Assembly: GCA_022774705.1 (NCBI GenBank)
Contig: JALFLM010000181.1
Coordinates: 1 to 64,000 of the forward strand
DNA from: Lachnospiraceae bacterium
GTDB lineage: Bacteria; Bacillota; Clostridia; Lachnospirales; Lachnospiraceae
Direction: 5' to 3'
DNA: 64,000 nucleotides
This document shows, in pieces, positions 1 through 8,603 of this stretch. Position numbers and translations under genes: made by a program. Positions within the stretch are counted from its first letter, which is position 1. Every line of letters starts with the position of its first letter. Below the pieces are notes generated by a model. It was not told the origin of the DNA, ran no database searches, and worked only from the letters and a program-made list of their open reading frames with translations.

Positions 1-2
1 AG

Positions 3-155
3 ATCTTTTCCGACGGCATGGAATACGATCCGGAAACGGTGCGCTATCAGCAGTATCTGGGAAGAATCAACCGACATATTGCGAAGCAGGCGGATCTGGT
101 GGTGGAAGTAGTCTACGGCATTCCGCTGATCCATAAAGGGGAGGTACCGGTATGA
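3..155 (+). CDS. cobU: Adenosylcobinamide kinase / GTP:cobinamide-phosphate guanylyltransferase, 3' end
   Basis: Only the last 50 codons are in the window. The tail shows the CobU C-terminal pattern: a Gly-Arg-Ile-Asn-Arg stretch, then Ile-Ala-Lys-Gln-Ala-Asp, then Val-Val-Tyr-Gly-Ile-Pro-Leu, then Lys-Gly. In complete CobU proteins this region follows the VTNEVG motif and closes the nucleotide-binding domain. CobU phosphorylates adenosylcobinamide and transfers GMP from GTP, giving the substrate of CobS. The stop overlaps the cobS start (ATGA), so the two are translationally coupled. The P-loop lies outside the window, so catalytic competence cannot be checked. Confidence 0.8.
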   Translation: MFSDGMEYDPETVRYQQYLGRINRHIAKQADLVVEVVYGIPLIHKGEVPV

Positions 156-922
156 TCAGACAGTTATGGAATGGTTTTAAAATCTCATTTGCCATGTATT
201 CCAGAATTCCTGTGCCGGAAGCGGACTGGACAGATGACAACATGAAGTACAGCATGTGTTTTTTTCCGCTGGTAGGAGCTGTGATCGGAGCAGTCATGTA
301 CGCCTGGTATTGCCTGTGCGGACTGCTCCCCTTCGGAAATACGTTTCAGACGGCGGTGTATCTGATCATCCCGGTGATCATCAGCGGAGGCATTCATATG
401 GATGGTCTGCTGGATACGGCTGACGCCTTAAGCTCCTGGCAGACCATGGAGCGCAGACTGGAAATCCTGAAGGACTCCAACTCGGGTGCATTTGCCATTA
501 TTACGGGACTGGTCTATTTTATTCTGTATTTCGGTGTAATGTCCGAAGTGGACGAAGGCTCCATCGGCGTGATCTGTATCAGCTTCATTTTGTCCAGGAG
601 CCTGAGCGGTTATTCCGTGGTGACCTTTAAAAAGGCGAGAAATACGGGGCTCGCGGTGGCATTTGCCAACCCGGCTCAGAAGAAAACAGTTCAGATTACC
701 ATGATCGTGTTTATCGCAGTCTGCGGGGCTGCTGTTTTATGGATCAATCCTCTGCCGGGGCTTGGGGTTCTTGCCGGGGCTTTGCTGGTGTTTGTTTATT
801 ACCGGTACATGTCCATGCATTATTTCGGTGGAATCACCGGGGATCTGTGCGGATTTTTTACGCAGGTTTCCGAACTGGTCATGGCGCTGCTTGCCGTGCT
901 GGTATCGGGGATTCTGCTCTGA
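152..922 (+). CDS. cobS: Adenosylcobinamide-GDP ribazoletransferase (cobalamin synthase)
   Basis: 256 aa, the usual CobS length. It joins adenosylcobinamide-GDP and alpha-ribazole(-phosphate) to make adenosylcobalamin (phosphate) at the membrane. The family signature is clear: a hydrophobic N-terminus with FPLVGAVIG near residue 40, HMDGLLDTADALSS near residue 85 (the acidic metal/substrate motif), a KDSNSGAFA block, and a C-terminal MHYFGGITGDLCGFF segment. Several hydrophobic helices run through the protein. The start overlaps the cobU stop; an SD-like AGGGGAGG precedes it. It sits between two CobU-family genes, as expected for the nucleotide-loop assembly part of B12 synthesis. Confidence 0.95.
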   Translation: MIRQLWNGFKISFAMYSRIPVPEADWTDDNMKYSMCFFPLVGAVIGAVMYAWYCLCGLLPFGNTFQTAVYLIIPVIISGGIHMDGLLDTADALSSWQTMERRLEILKDSNSGAFAIITGLVYFILYFGVMSEVDEGSIGVICISFILSRSLSGYSVVTFKKARNTGLAVAFANPAQKKTVQITMIVFIAVCGAAVLWINPLPGLGVLAGALLVFVYYRYMSMHYFGGITGDLCGFFTQVSELVMALLAVLVSGILL

Positions 923-998
923 TCAGACGGAGATTCTGCGGCTCTGATCAATTTGCGGCCGGTTCCTGATAGAACCGGTCAGGAAAGGGAGTGATAGT

Positions 999-1391
999 AT
1001 GAAAATGATTATCGGCGGAGTATTTCAAGGGAAAAAGGAATTTGCCGTGCAGCAGACGGGAATTGACCTGCAGCAGGCGGCAGACGGCATGACCTGTGAA
1101 TATGACAGCATTTTTCAGGTGCCCATGATCTATCATTTTCACGAATATATTAAAAGAAGAATGCAGGAGGGGCTGCCGTATAAGGAGATGGCCGGGGATC
1201 TGATCCGAAGAAACCCGGATCTGGTGATTGTGACCAATGAACTGGGATACGGCGTTGTACCGGTGGATGCTTTTGACCGTCAGTACCGGGAGGATGTGAG
1301 CCGTCTCTGCTGTGAGCTGGCGGCGGCTTCCGATCAGGTGTGGCGGGTCTGCTGCGGAATCGGCACTTGCATAAAAGGGGAACAATTATGA
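999..1391 (+). CDS. Short CobU-like protein with altered P-loop
   Basis: 130 aa against about 180 for standard CobU. The C-terminal half carries the CobU block VIVTNELGYGVVPVDAF followed by R.YREDVSRLCCELAAASDQVW, equivalent to VTNEVGWGIVP...R.FRD..GR.N...A..AD. The N-terminal GGVFQGKKEFA sits where CobU has GGARSGKS, with the P-loop Ser/Thr replaced by Lys. The middle is shortened. Either kinase activity is lost and only a GTP/cobinamide-binding role remains, or it serves another step. It lies in the cob operon with an AAAGGGAG ribosome site, and its stop overlaps the next start (ATGA). Family assignment is firm; activity is not. Confidence 0.75.
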   Translation: MKMIIGGVFQGKKEFAVQQTGIDLQQAADGMTCEYDSIFQVPMIYHFHEYIKRRMQEGLPYKEMAGDLIRRNPDLVIVTNELGYGVVPVDAFDRQYREDVSRLCCELAAASDQVWRVCCGIGTCIKGEQL

Positions 1392-1990
1392 AAATACAGA
1401 TGTATCTGATCCGTCACGGCAAGACCCGGGGAAATCTGGAAAAACGCTACGTGGGGACCACGGATGAGCCGCTTTGTGAAGAAGGACGGGAGCTGATCCG
1501 AAGCTATGTGCAGGGCGGCCTCTATCCGGAGGTCCAGGCGGTGTTTACCAGCCCCATGAAACGCTGCAAGCAGACGGCGGCCATCATTTATCCGGAGCTG
1601 AACAGTCAGATCATAACGGGTCTGGAGGAGACCGATTTCGGAATTTTTGAATATAAAAATTATGAAGAGCTGTGTCATGAGCCAGTGTATCAGCAGTGGA
1701 TCGACAGCAACGGGACCATGGCGGTGCCCGGAGCGGAATCTTCGGAAACATTTCGCAGGCGTATGCGTATCGGATTCGGGAAAATGATGCAGGCCTGCGA
1801 GGAGCAGCATATTGAGACGGCGGCCTGCGTGGTACATGGCGGCGTCATTATGGAATTCATGCAGATGTACGGAATTCCGAGAGAAGATTATTATTACTGG
1901 CAGGTAAAAAACGGCTGCGGTCTGGCGGCGGAAGTGGAGATAAAAGATGGAAATTTCGTTATTGGCTTTAGGGATTGGATTCGTCCTTGA
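1388..1990 (+). CDS. cobC: Histidine phosphatase, likely alpha-ribazole phosphatase
   Basis: 200 aa. The N-terminal YLIRHGKT motif (RHG, residues about 7-12) supplies the phosphorylated His. A second conserved His lies in ACVVHGGVIMEF, and an Glu-rich ETDFGIFE segment sits mid-protein, all typical of the phosphoglycerate-mutase/CobC superfamily. In this operon the likely job is removing phosphate from alpha-ribazole-5'-phosphate or adenosylcobalamin-5'-phosphate. I chose ATG 1388, which overlaps the preceding stop and directly precedes the RHG motif, over an upstream in-frame ATG at 1340. The 3' end overlaps cbiB by 44 nt. Specificity comes from context only. Confidence 0.85.
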   Translation: MKIQMYLIRHGKTRGNLEKRYVGTTDEPLCEEGRELIRSYVQGGLYPEVQAVFTSPMKRCKQTAAIIYPELNSQIITGLEETDFGIFEYKNYEELCHEPVYQQWIDSNGTMAVPGAESSETFRRRMRIGFGKMMQACEEQHIETAACVVHGGVIMEFMQMYGIPREDYYYWQVKNGCGLAAEVEIKDGNFVIGFRDWIRP

Positions 1991-2915
1991 TCTGATTCTG
2001 GGAGATCCCCAGGGGCTGTGGCATCCCATCCGTGTGATCGGCTGGTGGATCAGTACCTGTGAAAAAGGAATCCGCAAAATCGTTCCCGATACGGAAAAGG
2101 GACTGCTTGCCGGCGGTGTGCTTCTGGTGGTGCTGGTGACGGGATTTTCCACGGCTGTACCGGTGGTTCTGCTGTGGTCGGCACACATGGTTTCTCCCTG
2201 GCTTTGCCTGGCGCTGGAAAGCATCATGTGTTACCAGCTGCTGGCAACAAAGTCTCTTAAAACAGAGAGCATGAAAGTTTATAAAGAACTGGTAAAGTCT
2301 GATCTGAAGGGTGCCCGCTATGCGGTATCCATGATCGTGGGCCGTGATACGGAAAGGCTGACAGAGGAAGGTGTGGCCAAAGCAGCGGTGGAAACAGTTG
2401 CGGAAAATACCTCCGACGGCATTATCGCCCCCATGATATTCATGGCGATCGGCGGTGCAGCAGGCGGATTTTTCTATAAATCGGTCAATACCATGGATTC
2501 CATGGTGGGCTATAAAAACGACAGATATCTGTATTTCGGAAGATGTGCCGCTTTATTTGACGATGTGCTGAACTACATACCGGCCCGCATTTCCGCATGG
2601 CTGATGATCGCCGCTTCCAGGGTGATCGGGCTGGACCGGAAAAATGCCCGTAAGATCTATCTGCGTGACCGTTACAACCATGCAAGCCCCAATTCTGCTC
2701 ATACCGAAGCCGTGATGGCAGGTGCCCTCCGGGTGCAGCTGGCGGGAGATGCCTGGTATTTCGGAAAGCTTCATAAAAAGAAATTTATCGGAGACCCTTA
2801 CCGCCCGGTAGTACCGGAAGATATCAGAACTGCAAACCGGCTGCTGTACGCAACGGCGGTTCTGGCAATTGCGGTATTTACGGGGCTGAAAGCACTGATT
2901 CTGTTTATGATATGA
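1947..2915 (+). CDS. cbiB: Adenosylcobinamide-phosphate synthase
   Basis: 322 aa integral membrane protein. It attaches (R)-1-amino-2-propanol O-phosphate to adenosylcobyric acid. Typical CbiB motifs are present: DLILGDPQGLWHPIRVIGWWI at the N-terminus, SMIVGRDTERL, AVETVAENTSDGIIAPMIF, and the C-terminal DRYNHASPNSAHTEAVMAGAL. Its aminopropanol-phosphate substrate is made by the product of the next gene, CobD, 36 nt downstream. The start lies 44 nt inside cobC, implying tight coupling. Confidence 0.95.
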   Translation: MEISLLALGIGFVLDLILGDPQGLWHPIRVIGWWISTCEKGIRKIVPDTEKGLLAGGVLLVVLVTGFSTAVPVVLLWSAHMVSPWLCLALESIMCYQLLATKSLKTESMKVYKELVKSDLKGARYAVSMIVGRDTERLTEEGVAKAAVETVAENTSDGIIAPMIFMAIGGAAGGFFYKSVNTMDSMVGYKNDRYLYFGRCAALFDDVLNYIPARISAWLMIAASRVIGLDRKNARKIYLRDRYNHASPNSAHTEAVMAGALRVQLAGDAWYFGKLHKKKFIGDPYRPVVPEDIRTANRLLYATAVLAIAVFTGLKALILFMI

Positions 2916-2951
2916 TACAAGAGTCAAACATAAGAAGTGAGGAGAAACGAG

Positions 2952-3989
2952 ATGCATAATCATGGCGGGGAAATATACGGTCATCATTACAGACTGGATT
3001 ATTCCGTTAATGTGAATTGTATGGGAACACCGGAATCGGTCATCCGGGCGGCTGCCCGGGGAGCAGCCCTGTCTGCCCGGTATCCCGACGTAAACTGCAG
3101 GGAGCTGCGGACTGCGCTGGCTTCTTTTTTAAATATAAAAGAAGATCAGATCGTGTTCGGCAACGGAGCGGCAGATGTGATCTTCTCTGCCATACTGGCC
3201 TGGAAACCGAAAACGGTTCTGGTGCCGGCTCCCACCTTTGCGGAGTATGAACAGGCAGCCCGGGTGGTGGATGCCCGGATGAAGTATTACATATTGAAAG
3301 AAGAAAATGAGTTCCGGCTGGACAGGGGATTCCTCGATGAGCTGACTCCTGATGTGGATATGGTGTTTCTGTGCAACCCCAACAATCCCACCGGACAGGC
3401 GGTGGAGAAAGATGATCTGCTTGCCATTGCCGACCGGTGTGCCGAGAACGGCATATTTCTGGTGGTGGATGAGTGTTTCAATGAATTTCTTGAGGAGCCG
3501 AAGGCTTACAGCCTGCTGGGAGAGCTGGAAAAGTATGAAAATCTGATGATTCTGAAGGCATTCACCAAAACCTATGCCATGGCCGGGCTGCGGCTGGGTT
3601 ACGGTCTGTGCGCAAACCGTGCATTTATGGAAAAAATGGCGGAGTGCAGCCAGCCCTGGTCGGTATCCATTCCAGCCCAGTTTGCCGGTGTGGCGGCGTT
3701 AAAGGAAACAGAATATGTGGCAGAAAGCATGAAACATCTGCGAAAGGAAAGCATTTTCCTGAAAGGTGAGCTCATAAGGCTGGGCTTTCGGGTCTATGAT
3801 TCCCGGGCAAATTATATATTTTTCAAGGCAGCGCCCGATCTGAAACAGGCCTGTGGGGAAAGGGGCATTCTTATCCGCGACTGCAGCAACTATAAAGGCC
3901 TTGCTCCCGGATATTTCCGGATCTGTGTGAAGAAGCATGAGGAGAATCTGGAGCTGGTCAGAGTACTGGAGGAAATTGTAAATGGCTAA
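2952..3989 (+). CDS. cobD: L-threonine-O-3-phosphate decarboxylase (PLP enzyme)
   Basis: 345 aa fold-type I aminotransferase-like enzyme. The N-terminal [10 protein letters not shown] and LDYSVNVN motifs mark CobD rather than histidinol-phosphate aminotransferase. [17 protein letters not shown] and the PLP lysine region [17 protein letters not shown] are all present. It decarboxylates threonine phosphate to (R)-1-amino-2-propanol phosphate for CbiB. ATG 2952 is chosen because GAGGAG lies directly upstream; a GTG at 2937 would put the ribosome site inside the gene. It overlaps cobQ by 8 nt. Confidence 0.9.
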   Translation: MHNHGGEIYGHHYRLDYSVNVNCMGTPESVIRAAARGAALSARYPDVNCRELRTALASFLNIKEDQIVFGNGAADVIFSAILAWKPKTVLVPAPTFAEYEQAARVVDARMKYYILKEENEFRLDRGFLDELTPDVDMVFLCNPNNPTGQAVEKDDLLAIADRCAENGIFLVVDECFNEFLEEPKAYSLLGELEKYENLMILKAFTKTYAMAGLRLGYGLCANRAFMEKMAECSQPWSVSIPAQFAGVAALKETEYVAESMKHLRKESIFLKGELIRLGFRVYDSRANYIFFKAAPDLKQACGERGILIRDCSNYKGLAPGYFRICVKKHEENLELVRVLEEIVNG

Positions 3990-5511
3990 AGTAATTATGG
4001 TGCAGGGGACCATGTCCAATGCAGGAAAAAGCCTGCTGGCGGCGGGGCTCTGCCGCATCTTCAAACAGGATGGCTACAAAGTGGCGCCGTTTAAATCACA
4101 GAATATGGCGCTGAATTCCTTTATTACGGAAGAGGGGCTGGAAATGGGACGGGCTCAGGTCATGCAGGCGGAGGCAGCCGGCATCAAACCGTCGGTGCTG
4201 ATGAATCCCATTCTTTTAAAGCCCACCAATGACACAGGCTCTCAGGTCATCGTAAACGGGGAAGTTCTGGGCAATATGTCGGCGAGGGAGTATTTTGCCT
4301 ACAAACACAACCTGAAGAAGGATGTGATGGCGGCTTTCAACAAGCTGGCGGAAGAAAATGACATCATCGTGATTGAGGGGGCCGGAAGTCCCGCCGAGAT
4401 CAACCTGAAGGATGAGGACATCGTCAACATGGGTATGGCAAAGATGGCAAAGGCGCCGGTTCTGCTGGTGGGTGATATAGACCGGGGCGGTGTATTTGCT
4501 CAGCTTGCAGGTACCATCATGCTGCTGGAGGAGGATGAAAAGGCCATGGTGAAGGGCCTGATCATCAACAAGTTCCGGGGTGACAAGACGATTCTTGATC
4601 CCGGCGTTAAAATGCTGGAGGAAATCACCGGTGTGGATGTGGTAGGAGTTGCTCCCTATCTGCAGATCGAGGTGGAGGACGAGGACAGTCTGACCGAGCG
4701 GTTCAACGGAAAACAGGAAGTGGGGATGATCGACATTGCGGTGATCCGTCTTCCCAGAATTTCCAATTTTACCGATTTCAATCCCTTTGAAAGCATTGAT
4801 GGTGTTTCCCTGCGGTATGTCCACAGTGTCAATGAACTGAAAAATCCCGATATGATCATACTTCCGGGTACGAAAAATACCATGGAGGATCTGCTGTGGA
4901 TGCGCCAGAATGGTCTGGAGGCAGCAATCTGCAAGGCGGCGGCGGCAGGAAAGATCATTTACGGCGTCTGCGGCGGCTACCAGATGCTGGGTGAAACACT
5001 GTCGGATCCGGAGGGCGTGGAAGCCGGCGGAGAAATCAAAGGCATGGGACTGCTGCCCATGGACACTGTTTTCATCGGTCAGAAAACAAGAACCCGTGTG
5101 ACGGGAACCTTTGAAAACGTGGGAGGTGCCCTGTCAGGGCTGACCGGTATCCGCCTGGAGGGATACGAAATCCACATGGGAATCAGTACGCTGCGGGAAG
5201 GAACCGATGCCGGAACGCTGACCCGTATTTCCAATTTTGCAGGTGAAGGCGTACAGATCTGCGAACCAAAAACCGACGGCGTACAGAGTGGCAGTATTTA
5301 CGGAACCTATGTTCACAGCTGTTTCGATAAAGAAGGTGTGGCAGAGGAAATCGTAAAGGCTATCGCCCGGTCCAAAGGGCTGGATACGGAACAGATCTCC
5401 GGTGTCGATTATCAGGAATTCAAAGAAACACAGTATGATATTCTGGCGGATGCCCTCAGAGAGCATCTTGACATGAAACGAATTTACGAAATCATGGAGG
5501 AGGGAATTTGA
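3982..5511 (+). CDS. cobQ: Cobyric acid synthase
   Basis: 509 aa, standard length. This glutamine-dependent amidotransferase amidates adenosylcobyrinic acid a,c-diamide at four side chains. The N-terminal half is a dethiobiotin-synthase-like ATPase ([20 protein letters not shown], then SQNMALNS, then [12 protein letters not shown]). The C-terminal half is a class I glutaminase-like domain with the nucleophile Cys in [11 protein letters not shown] and the His in GTYVHSCFD. It overlaps cobD upstream and meets cbiC almost without gap. Also named cbiP in anaerobic-pathway organisms. Confidence 0.95.
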   Translation: MAKVIMVQGTMSNAGKSLLAAGLCRIFKQDGYKVAPFKSQNMALNSFITEEGLEMGRAQVMQAEAAGIKPSVLMNPILLKPTNDTGSQVIVNGEVLGNMSAREYFAYKHNLKKDVMAAFNKLAEENDIIVIEGAGSPAEINLKDEDIVNMGMAKMAKAPVLLVGDIDRGGVFAQLAGTIMLLEEDEKAMVKGLIINKFRGDKTILDPGVKMLEEITGVDVVGVAPYLQIEVEDEDSLTERFNGKQEVGMIDIAVIRLPRISNFTDFNPFESIDGVSLRYVHSVNELKNPDMIILPGTKNTMEDLLWMRQNGLEAAICKAAAAGKIIYGVCGGYQMLGETLSDPEGVEAGGEIKGMGLLPMDTVFIGQKTRTRVTGTFENVGGALSGLTGIRLEGYEIHMGISTLREGTDAGTLTRISNFAGEGVQICEPKTDGVQSGSIYGTYVHSCFDKEGVAEEIVKAIARSKGLDTEQISGVDYQEFKETQYDILADALREHLDMKRIYEIMEEGI

Positions 5512-5513
5512 TT

Positions 5514-6155
5514 ATGACAGTACAGCTTGAAAATGTGCTTCCCGGAGATATTGAAAAAAGAAGTTTTGAAATTATCGGACAGGAACTGGGACGGGAACTG
5601 GATCCCGAGCAGGAGCTGATCATCAAACGCTGCATTCACACCAGTGCCGACTTTGATTACGCCGACAACCTGAAATTTTCGGAAAATGCGGTGCAAAAGG
5701 CAATGGATGCCATCAAAAAGGGTGCGGTGATCGTAACCGATACCCAGATGGCAAAATCAGGCATCAATAAACGGGCGCTGGCCCGTTACGGCGGTGAAGT
5801 CATGTGTTTTATGTCCGATGAGGATGTGGCAGCGCAGGCGAAGGCAAACGGAACCACCCGGGCAACAGCCTGTATCGACAAGGCCGCAAAACTGGACAAA
5901 CCGGTTATTTTTGCAATCGGCAATGCCCCCACAGCACTGGTCCGCATCTACGAACTGATCGAAGACGGCAGACTGAATCCGGAACTGATCATCGGCGTAC
6001 CGGTGGGTTTTGTCAACGTGGTACAGTCCAAGGAACTGATCATGTCCCTGAAGGATGTACCCTACATTGTAGCAGCAGGCAGAAAAGGCGGCAGCAACAT
6101 AGCAGCCTGCATCGTCAATGCGCTTCTGTATAAGATTGATGACAGAAGAGATTAG
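5514..6155 (+). CDS. cbiC: Precorrin-8X / cobalt-precorrin-8 methylmutase
   Basis: 213 aa. It moves the C-11 methyl group to C-12 to give (cobalt-)hydrogenobyrinate. Recognisable blocks are RSFEIIGQELG, CIHTSADFDYADNLKF with the catalytic His, IVTDTQMAKSGINK and the C-terminal PVGFVNVVQSKELIM...AAGRKGGSNIAACIVNALL. ATG 5514 is preferred over TTG 5508 because GGAGGAGGG ends about 9 nt before it. It is the last gene of the cob operon; a perfect 18-bp terminator stem follows after 27 nt. It is a corrin-ring gene sitting among nucleotide-loop genes. Confidence 0.95.
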   Translation: MTVQLENVLPGDIEKRSFEIIGQELGRELDPEQELIIKRCIHTSADFDYADNLKFSENAVQKAMDAIKKGAVIVTDTQMAKSGINKRALARYGGEVMCFMSDEDVAAQAKANGTTRATACIDKAAKLDKPVIFAIGNAPTALVRIYELIEDGRLNPELIIGVPVGFVNVVQSKELIMSLKDVPYIVAAGRKGGSNIAACIVNALLYKIDDRRD

Positions 6156-6182
6156 CCCGGTACCAATAAAAGCTGATAAGAA

Positions 6183-6250
6183 GGTAACAGTTCAGACTTC
6201 GCCTGAGAAAAAGAGATGGTCAGGAAGAAGTCTGAACTGTTACCTTTTTT
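6183..6250 (+). terminator. Intrinsic terminator of the cobalamin operon
   Basis: A perfect 18-bp inverted repeat (6183-6200 with 6227-6244) encloses a 26-nt loop and is followed by six T residues. It begins 27 nt after the cbiC stop, with no other gene it could serve. Confidence 0.95.
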
Positions 6251-6458
6251 GGAGTTTTATGAATAAATCTGATAGTTTTGGGCATAAACTCCGGTAAAAG
6301 CAGGAAAACACAGGAGAAAGCTGTAAGTTCAGTCCTCTTTTTTCGTTCCATAAATGTAATTGTTCGGGCGTGTTTCAGACCGGTACCGGATGAACAATTT
6401 CTTGTCTTGTTAAAAGTACAGCTGTAAAAGGCAGTCATCTGGAGAGGAGAGATGTTTT
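6251..6458. other. Intergenic stretch without a recognised element
   Basis: The 303-base gap between cbiC and the next gene holds the terminator and then about 200 bases in which I see no convincing gene, hairpin or paired -35/-10 elements. A GGAGAGGAGAG ribosome site at its right edge belongs to the 69-aa gene. Confidence 0.5.
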
Positions 6459-6668
6459 ATGAGCAACAGGGAAAAAATGAAACTGAACGGAAAAGTTGTT
6501 TCCGTTGAAAAGCTTCACGAGCTGGCTTCTGATAATAATATTGAAGAAATCAACCTGGGCGACAGCATCAGCGGGTCGAAAATCCGGGGATGTCGGGAAA
6601 AGGAACGGGAATTCGATCAGTGGGAGCTGGCGTACCGGGACGGAAAAAGAATTCTGGTCTATGTGTGA
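6459..6668 (+). CDS. Small protein of unknown function (69 aa)
   Basis: 69 aa, charged and soluble, with no signal peptide or membrane segment. A GGAGAGGAGAG ribosome site lies about 8 nt before the ATG. The sequence begins with a Lys-rich stretch, then VEKLHELASDNNIEEINLGDSISGSKIRG, and ends in a hydrophobic RILVYV strand. I do not recognise a family. It stands alone between the cob terminator and htrA. The good ribosome site and natural composition favour a real gene. Confidence 0.6.
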   Translation: MSNREKMKLNGKVVSVEKLHELASDNNIEEINLGDSISGSKIRGCREKEREFDQWELAYRDGKRILVYV

Positions 6669-6847
6669 GTTGATTCAGCAGTCATTCAGTGCAAAGACTC
6701 TGAAGAAAAACATATTCTCTTAATGAAATAAACACAATTTCATCACAAAAGACTGGTAATATATAGTCATGAAGAAAAGGAACGGCGGTGCCGGATGAGA
6801 TTCTTCATATGAACATGCGTATTTATTTCACTTAGGAGGCAGATGAC

Positions 6848-8431
6848 ATGAGCGAAAATAATGGATATACAGATCATGACAATTACACGGAAGGAAATAT
6901 TTATTCAAATGGCGGTTCTTCAGGAAGCAGTTGTTCTGACGGTGTGAGTGGTTCAGGAAGCGGCAATGATTCAGAATCCGCCGGCAACGGCAACGGCAAC
7001 AGCAACAGCAACGGCAACAGCTACAGCTACGGCAGTTACTACAATGCTTCGCCTGCCGGAGTATACAGCAGCGCCGGGAATGGGACCGGTGCCGGCGGTA
7101 ATGGCGGTAGTGGCGGCAATGGAAGCAGCAGTCAGGGCAGGGCACCTGGAAACAGGGCTCCGAAGAAAAAAGGCAGTCTGCTTCGCAAAGCGGCAGCAAT
7201 TGCTCTTTCAGCAGTTCTTTTTGGCGGTGTTGCAGGCTCTGCCATGGTCGGAGTACAGTATGCGGCCCAAAAAGCCGGTGTCGTGGCCGATTCTGAAACC
7301 CAGAGTTCTCCCATCAGGATTGCGGAATCTTCCGGTACATCAACTTCATCAGAAAGCAGCAGTTCCTCAAACGGAGTGGTGCTGGGAGATGTTTCCGACA
7401 TTGTTGATAAAGTAATTCCTTCTGTTGTGGCAATTACGAATTCACAGATCTATGAGAATTACAGAAACGGCGGATGGCCCTTCTGGTTTGGCTACGGTTA
7501 CGGCTCCGGCTCAGATTCGGACAGCAACAGCGAGCAGCAGGAGATTGAGGCAGGCAGCGGTTCCGGCATCATTATCGGACAGAATGATACAGAGCTTCTG
7601 ATCGTTACCAATTATCACGTAATTGAAGATGCCGATTCGCTGACGATTACATTCAATGATGAAGCAACTGCGAAGGCTTCTGTGAAGGGAACAGATTCTG
7701 ACAATGATCTGGCTGTAGTAGCTGTTTCCCTGTCGGATCTGAAAGAGAAAACCAAAAATGCCATCGCCATCGCAACCATGGATGCAGCTGATGACTGCAA
7801 GGTTGGCCAGGGCGTGATCGCCATCGGCAATGCGCTGGGATACGGCCAGTCCATTACCGTGGGTTATATCAGCGCGCTGAACCGTCAGGTTCAGACGTCA
7901 GAGGGAACCACGAAAAATCTTCTTCAGACAGATGCGGCGATCAACCCCGGCAACAGCGGCGGTGCTCTGGTAAACAGCAGAGGTGAGATTATCGGTATCA
8001 ACTCTGCAAAATACAGTGACACCGATGTGGAAGGCATGGGCTTTGCCATTCCCATTTCAGCGGTCTATGATATCATCGATAATCTGATGAAGCAGACAAC
8101 CAAGGTGGAAGTTAACGAAAACCAGAGAGGATATCTGGGCATTAAATGTAAGACGGTAGACTCCGCTTCCGCACAGGCGTATGATATGCCTCAGGGTGTT
8201 TACGTCTACTCGATTCTGGACGGGGGAGCAGCATCCAAATCCGAACTTCAGGCGAGAGATATCATCACAAAGATCAACGGAACAAAAGTAACCACCCAGG
8301 AAGATCTGACGGAGGAACTGAAGTATTATTCCATAGGTGATACCGTTAAATTAACCGTATCCCGCGCAAACGGTACGGAGTACGAAACCATGGAAATCGA
8401 AGTGACTCTGGCAAAACAGGTAAAACAGTAA
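6848..8431 (+). CDS. htrA: HtrA/DegP-like membrane serine protease with PDZ domain
   Basis: 527 aa. Residues 1-105 are a Ser/Gly/Asn-rich low-complexity cytoplasmic segment built partly from AAC-GGC codon runs. One membrane helix follows (about 112-140), then a linker, then the S1C protease domain with His257 (TNYHVIE), Asp287 (SDNDLAVV) and Ser370 (NPGNSGGAL), so the triad is intact. A single PDZ domain occupies about 425-515 (GYLGIKCK...LDGGAASKSELQARDIITKING). The active part should face the outside, degrading misfolded exported proteins. TAGGAGG precedes ATG 6848. The long disordered N-terminus is unusual in extent. Confidence 0.93.
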   Translation: MSENNGYTDHDNYTEGNIYSNGGSSGSSCSDGVSGSGSGNDSESAGNGNGNSNSNGNSYSYGSYYNASPAGVYSSAGNGTGAGGNGGSGGNGSSSQGRAPGNRAPKKKGSLLRKAAAIALSAVLFGGVAGSAMVGVQYAAQKAGVVADSETQSSPIRIAESSGTSTSSESSSSSNGVVLGDVSDIVDKVIPSVVAITNSQIYENYRNGGWPFWFGYGYGSGSDSDSNSEQQEIEAGSGSGIIIGQNDTELLIVTNYHVIEDADSLTITFNDEATAKASVKGTDSDNDLAVVAVSLSDLKEKTKNAIAIATMDAADDCKVGQGVIAIGNALGYGQSITVGYISALNRQVQTSEGTTKNLLQTDAAINPGNSGGALVNSRGEIIGINSAKYSDTDVEGMGFAIPISAVYDIIDNLMKQTTKVEVNENQRGYLGIKCKTVDSASAQAYDMPQGVYVYSILDGGAASKSELQARDIITKINGTKVTTQEDLTEELKYYSIGDTVKLTVSRANGTEYETMEIEVTLAKQVKQ

Positions 8432-8439
8432 GAAAAATC

Positions 8440-8468
8440 TTGTCTGTTAGCTTTGAATCCGCTATAAT
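8440..8468 (+). promoter_or_regulatory. Sigma-A type promoter upstream of the clpX-like gene
   Basis: TTGTCT, 17-bp spacer, TATAAT. Predicted transcription begins near 8475, only about 8 nt before a terminator-like hairpin. I find no second promoter between that hairpin and the gene. Confidence 0.7.
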
Positions 8469-8482
8469 ACGAATATGTGCAG

Positions 8483-8517
8483 CTCCCGGTGAGAGTTTTC
8501 ACCGGGAGTTTCTTTTT
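8483..8517 (+). terminator. Intrinsic terminator / possible leader attenuator before the clpX-like gene
   Basis: A perfect 10-bp stem (8483-8492 with 8499-8508), 6-nt loop, then TTTCTTTTTT. It would end htrA transcripts, but it also lies directly downstream of the 8440-8468 promoter, so transcripts started there must pass it to reach the gene at 8604. Confidence 0.85.
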
Positions 8518-8531
8518 TCATAATAAAACTA

Positions 8532-8578
8532 CTGTTCAGAGCAGATGAATTTACTGAAATGTACCTGGCTCTGAACAG
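8532..8578 (+). repeat. Perfect 11-bp inverted repeat in the clpX-like leader
   Basis: The arms at 8532-8542 and 8568-8578 (CTGTTCAGAGC and its exact complement) enclose 25 nt and end about 25 nt before the start codon. No T-run follows, so it is not a terminator. It could be a leader stem or a regulator site. It matches neither CIRCE nor CtsR consensus. Confidence 0.6.
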
Positions 8579-8603
8579 AAAAGAAACAAATGGAGTTGAT
8601 AAA

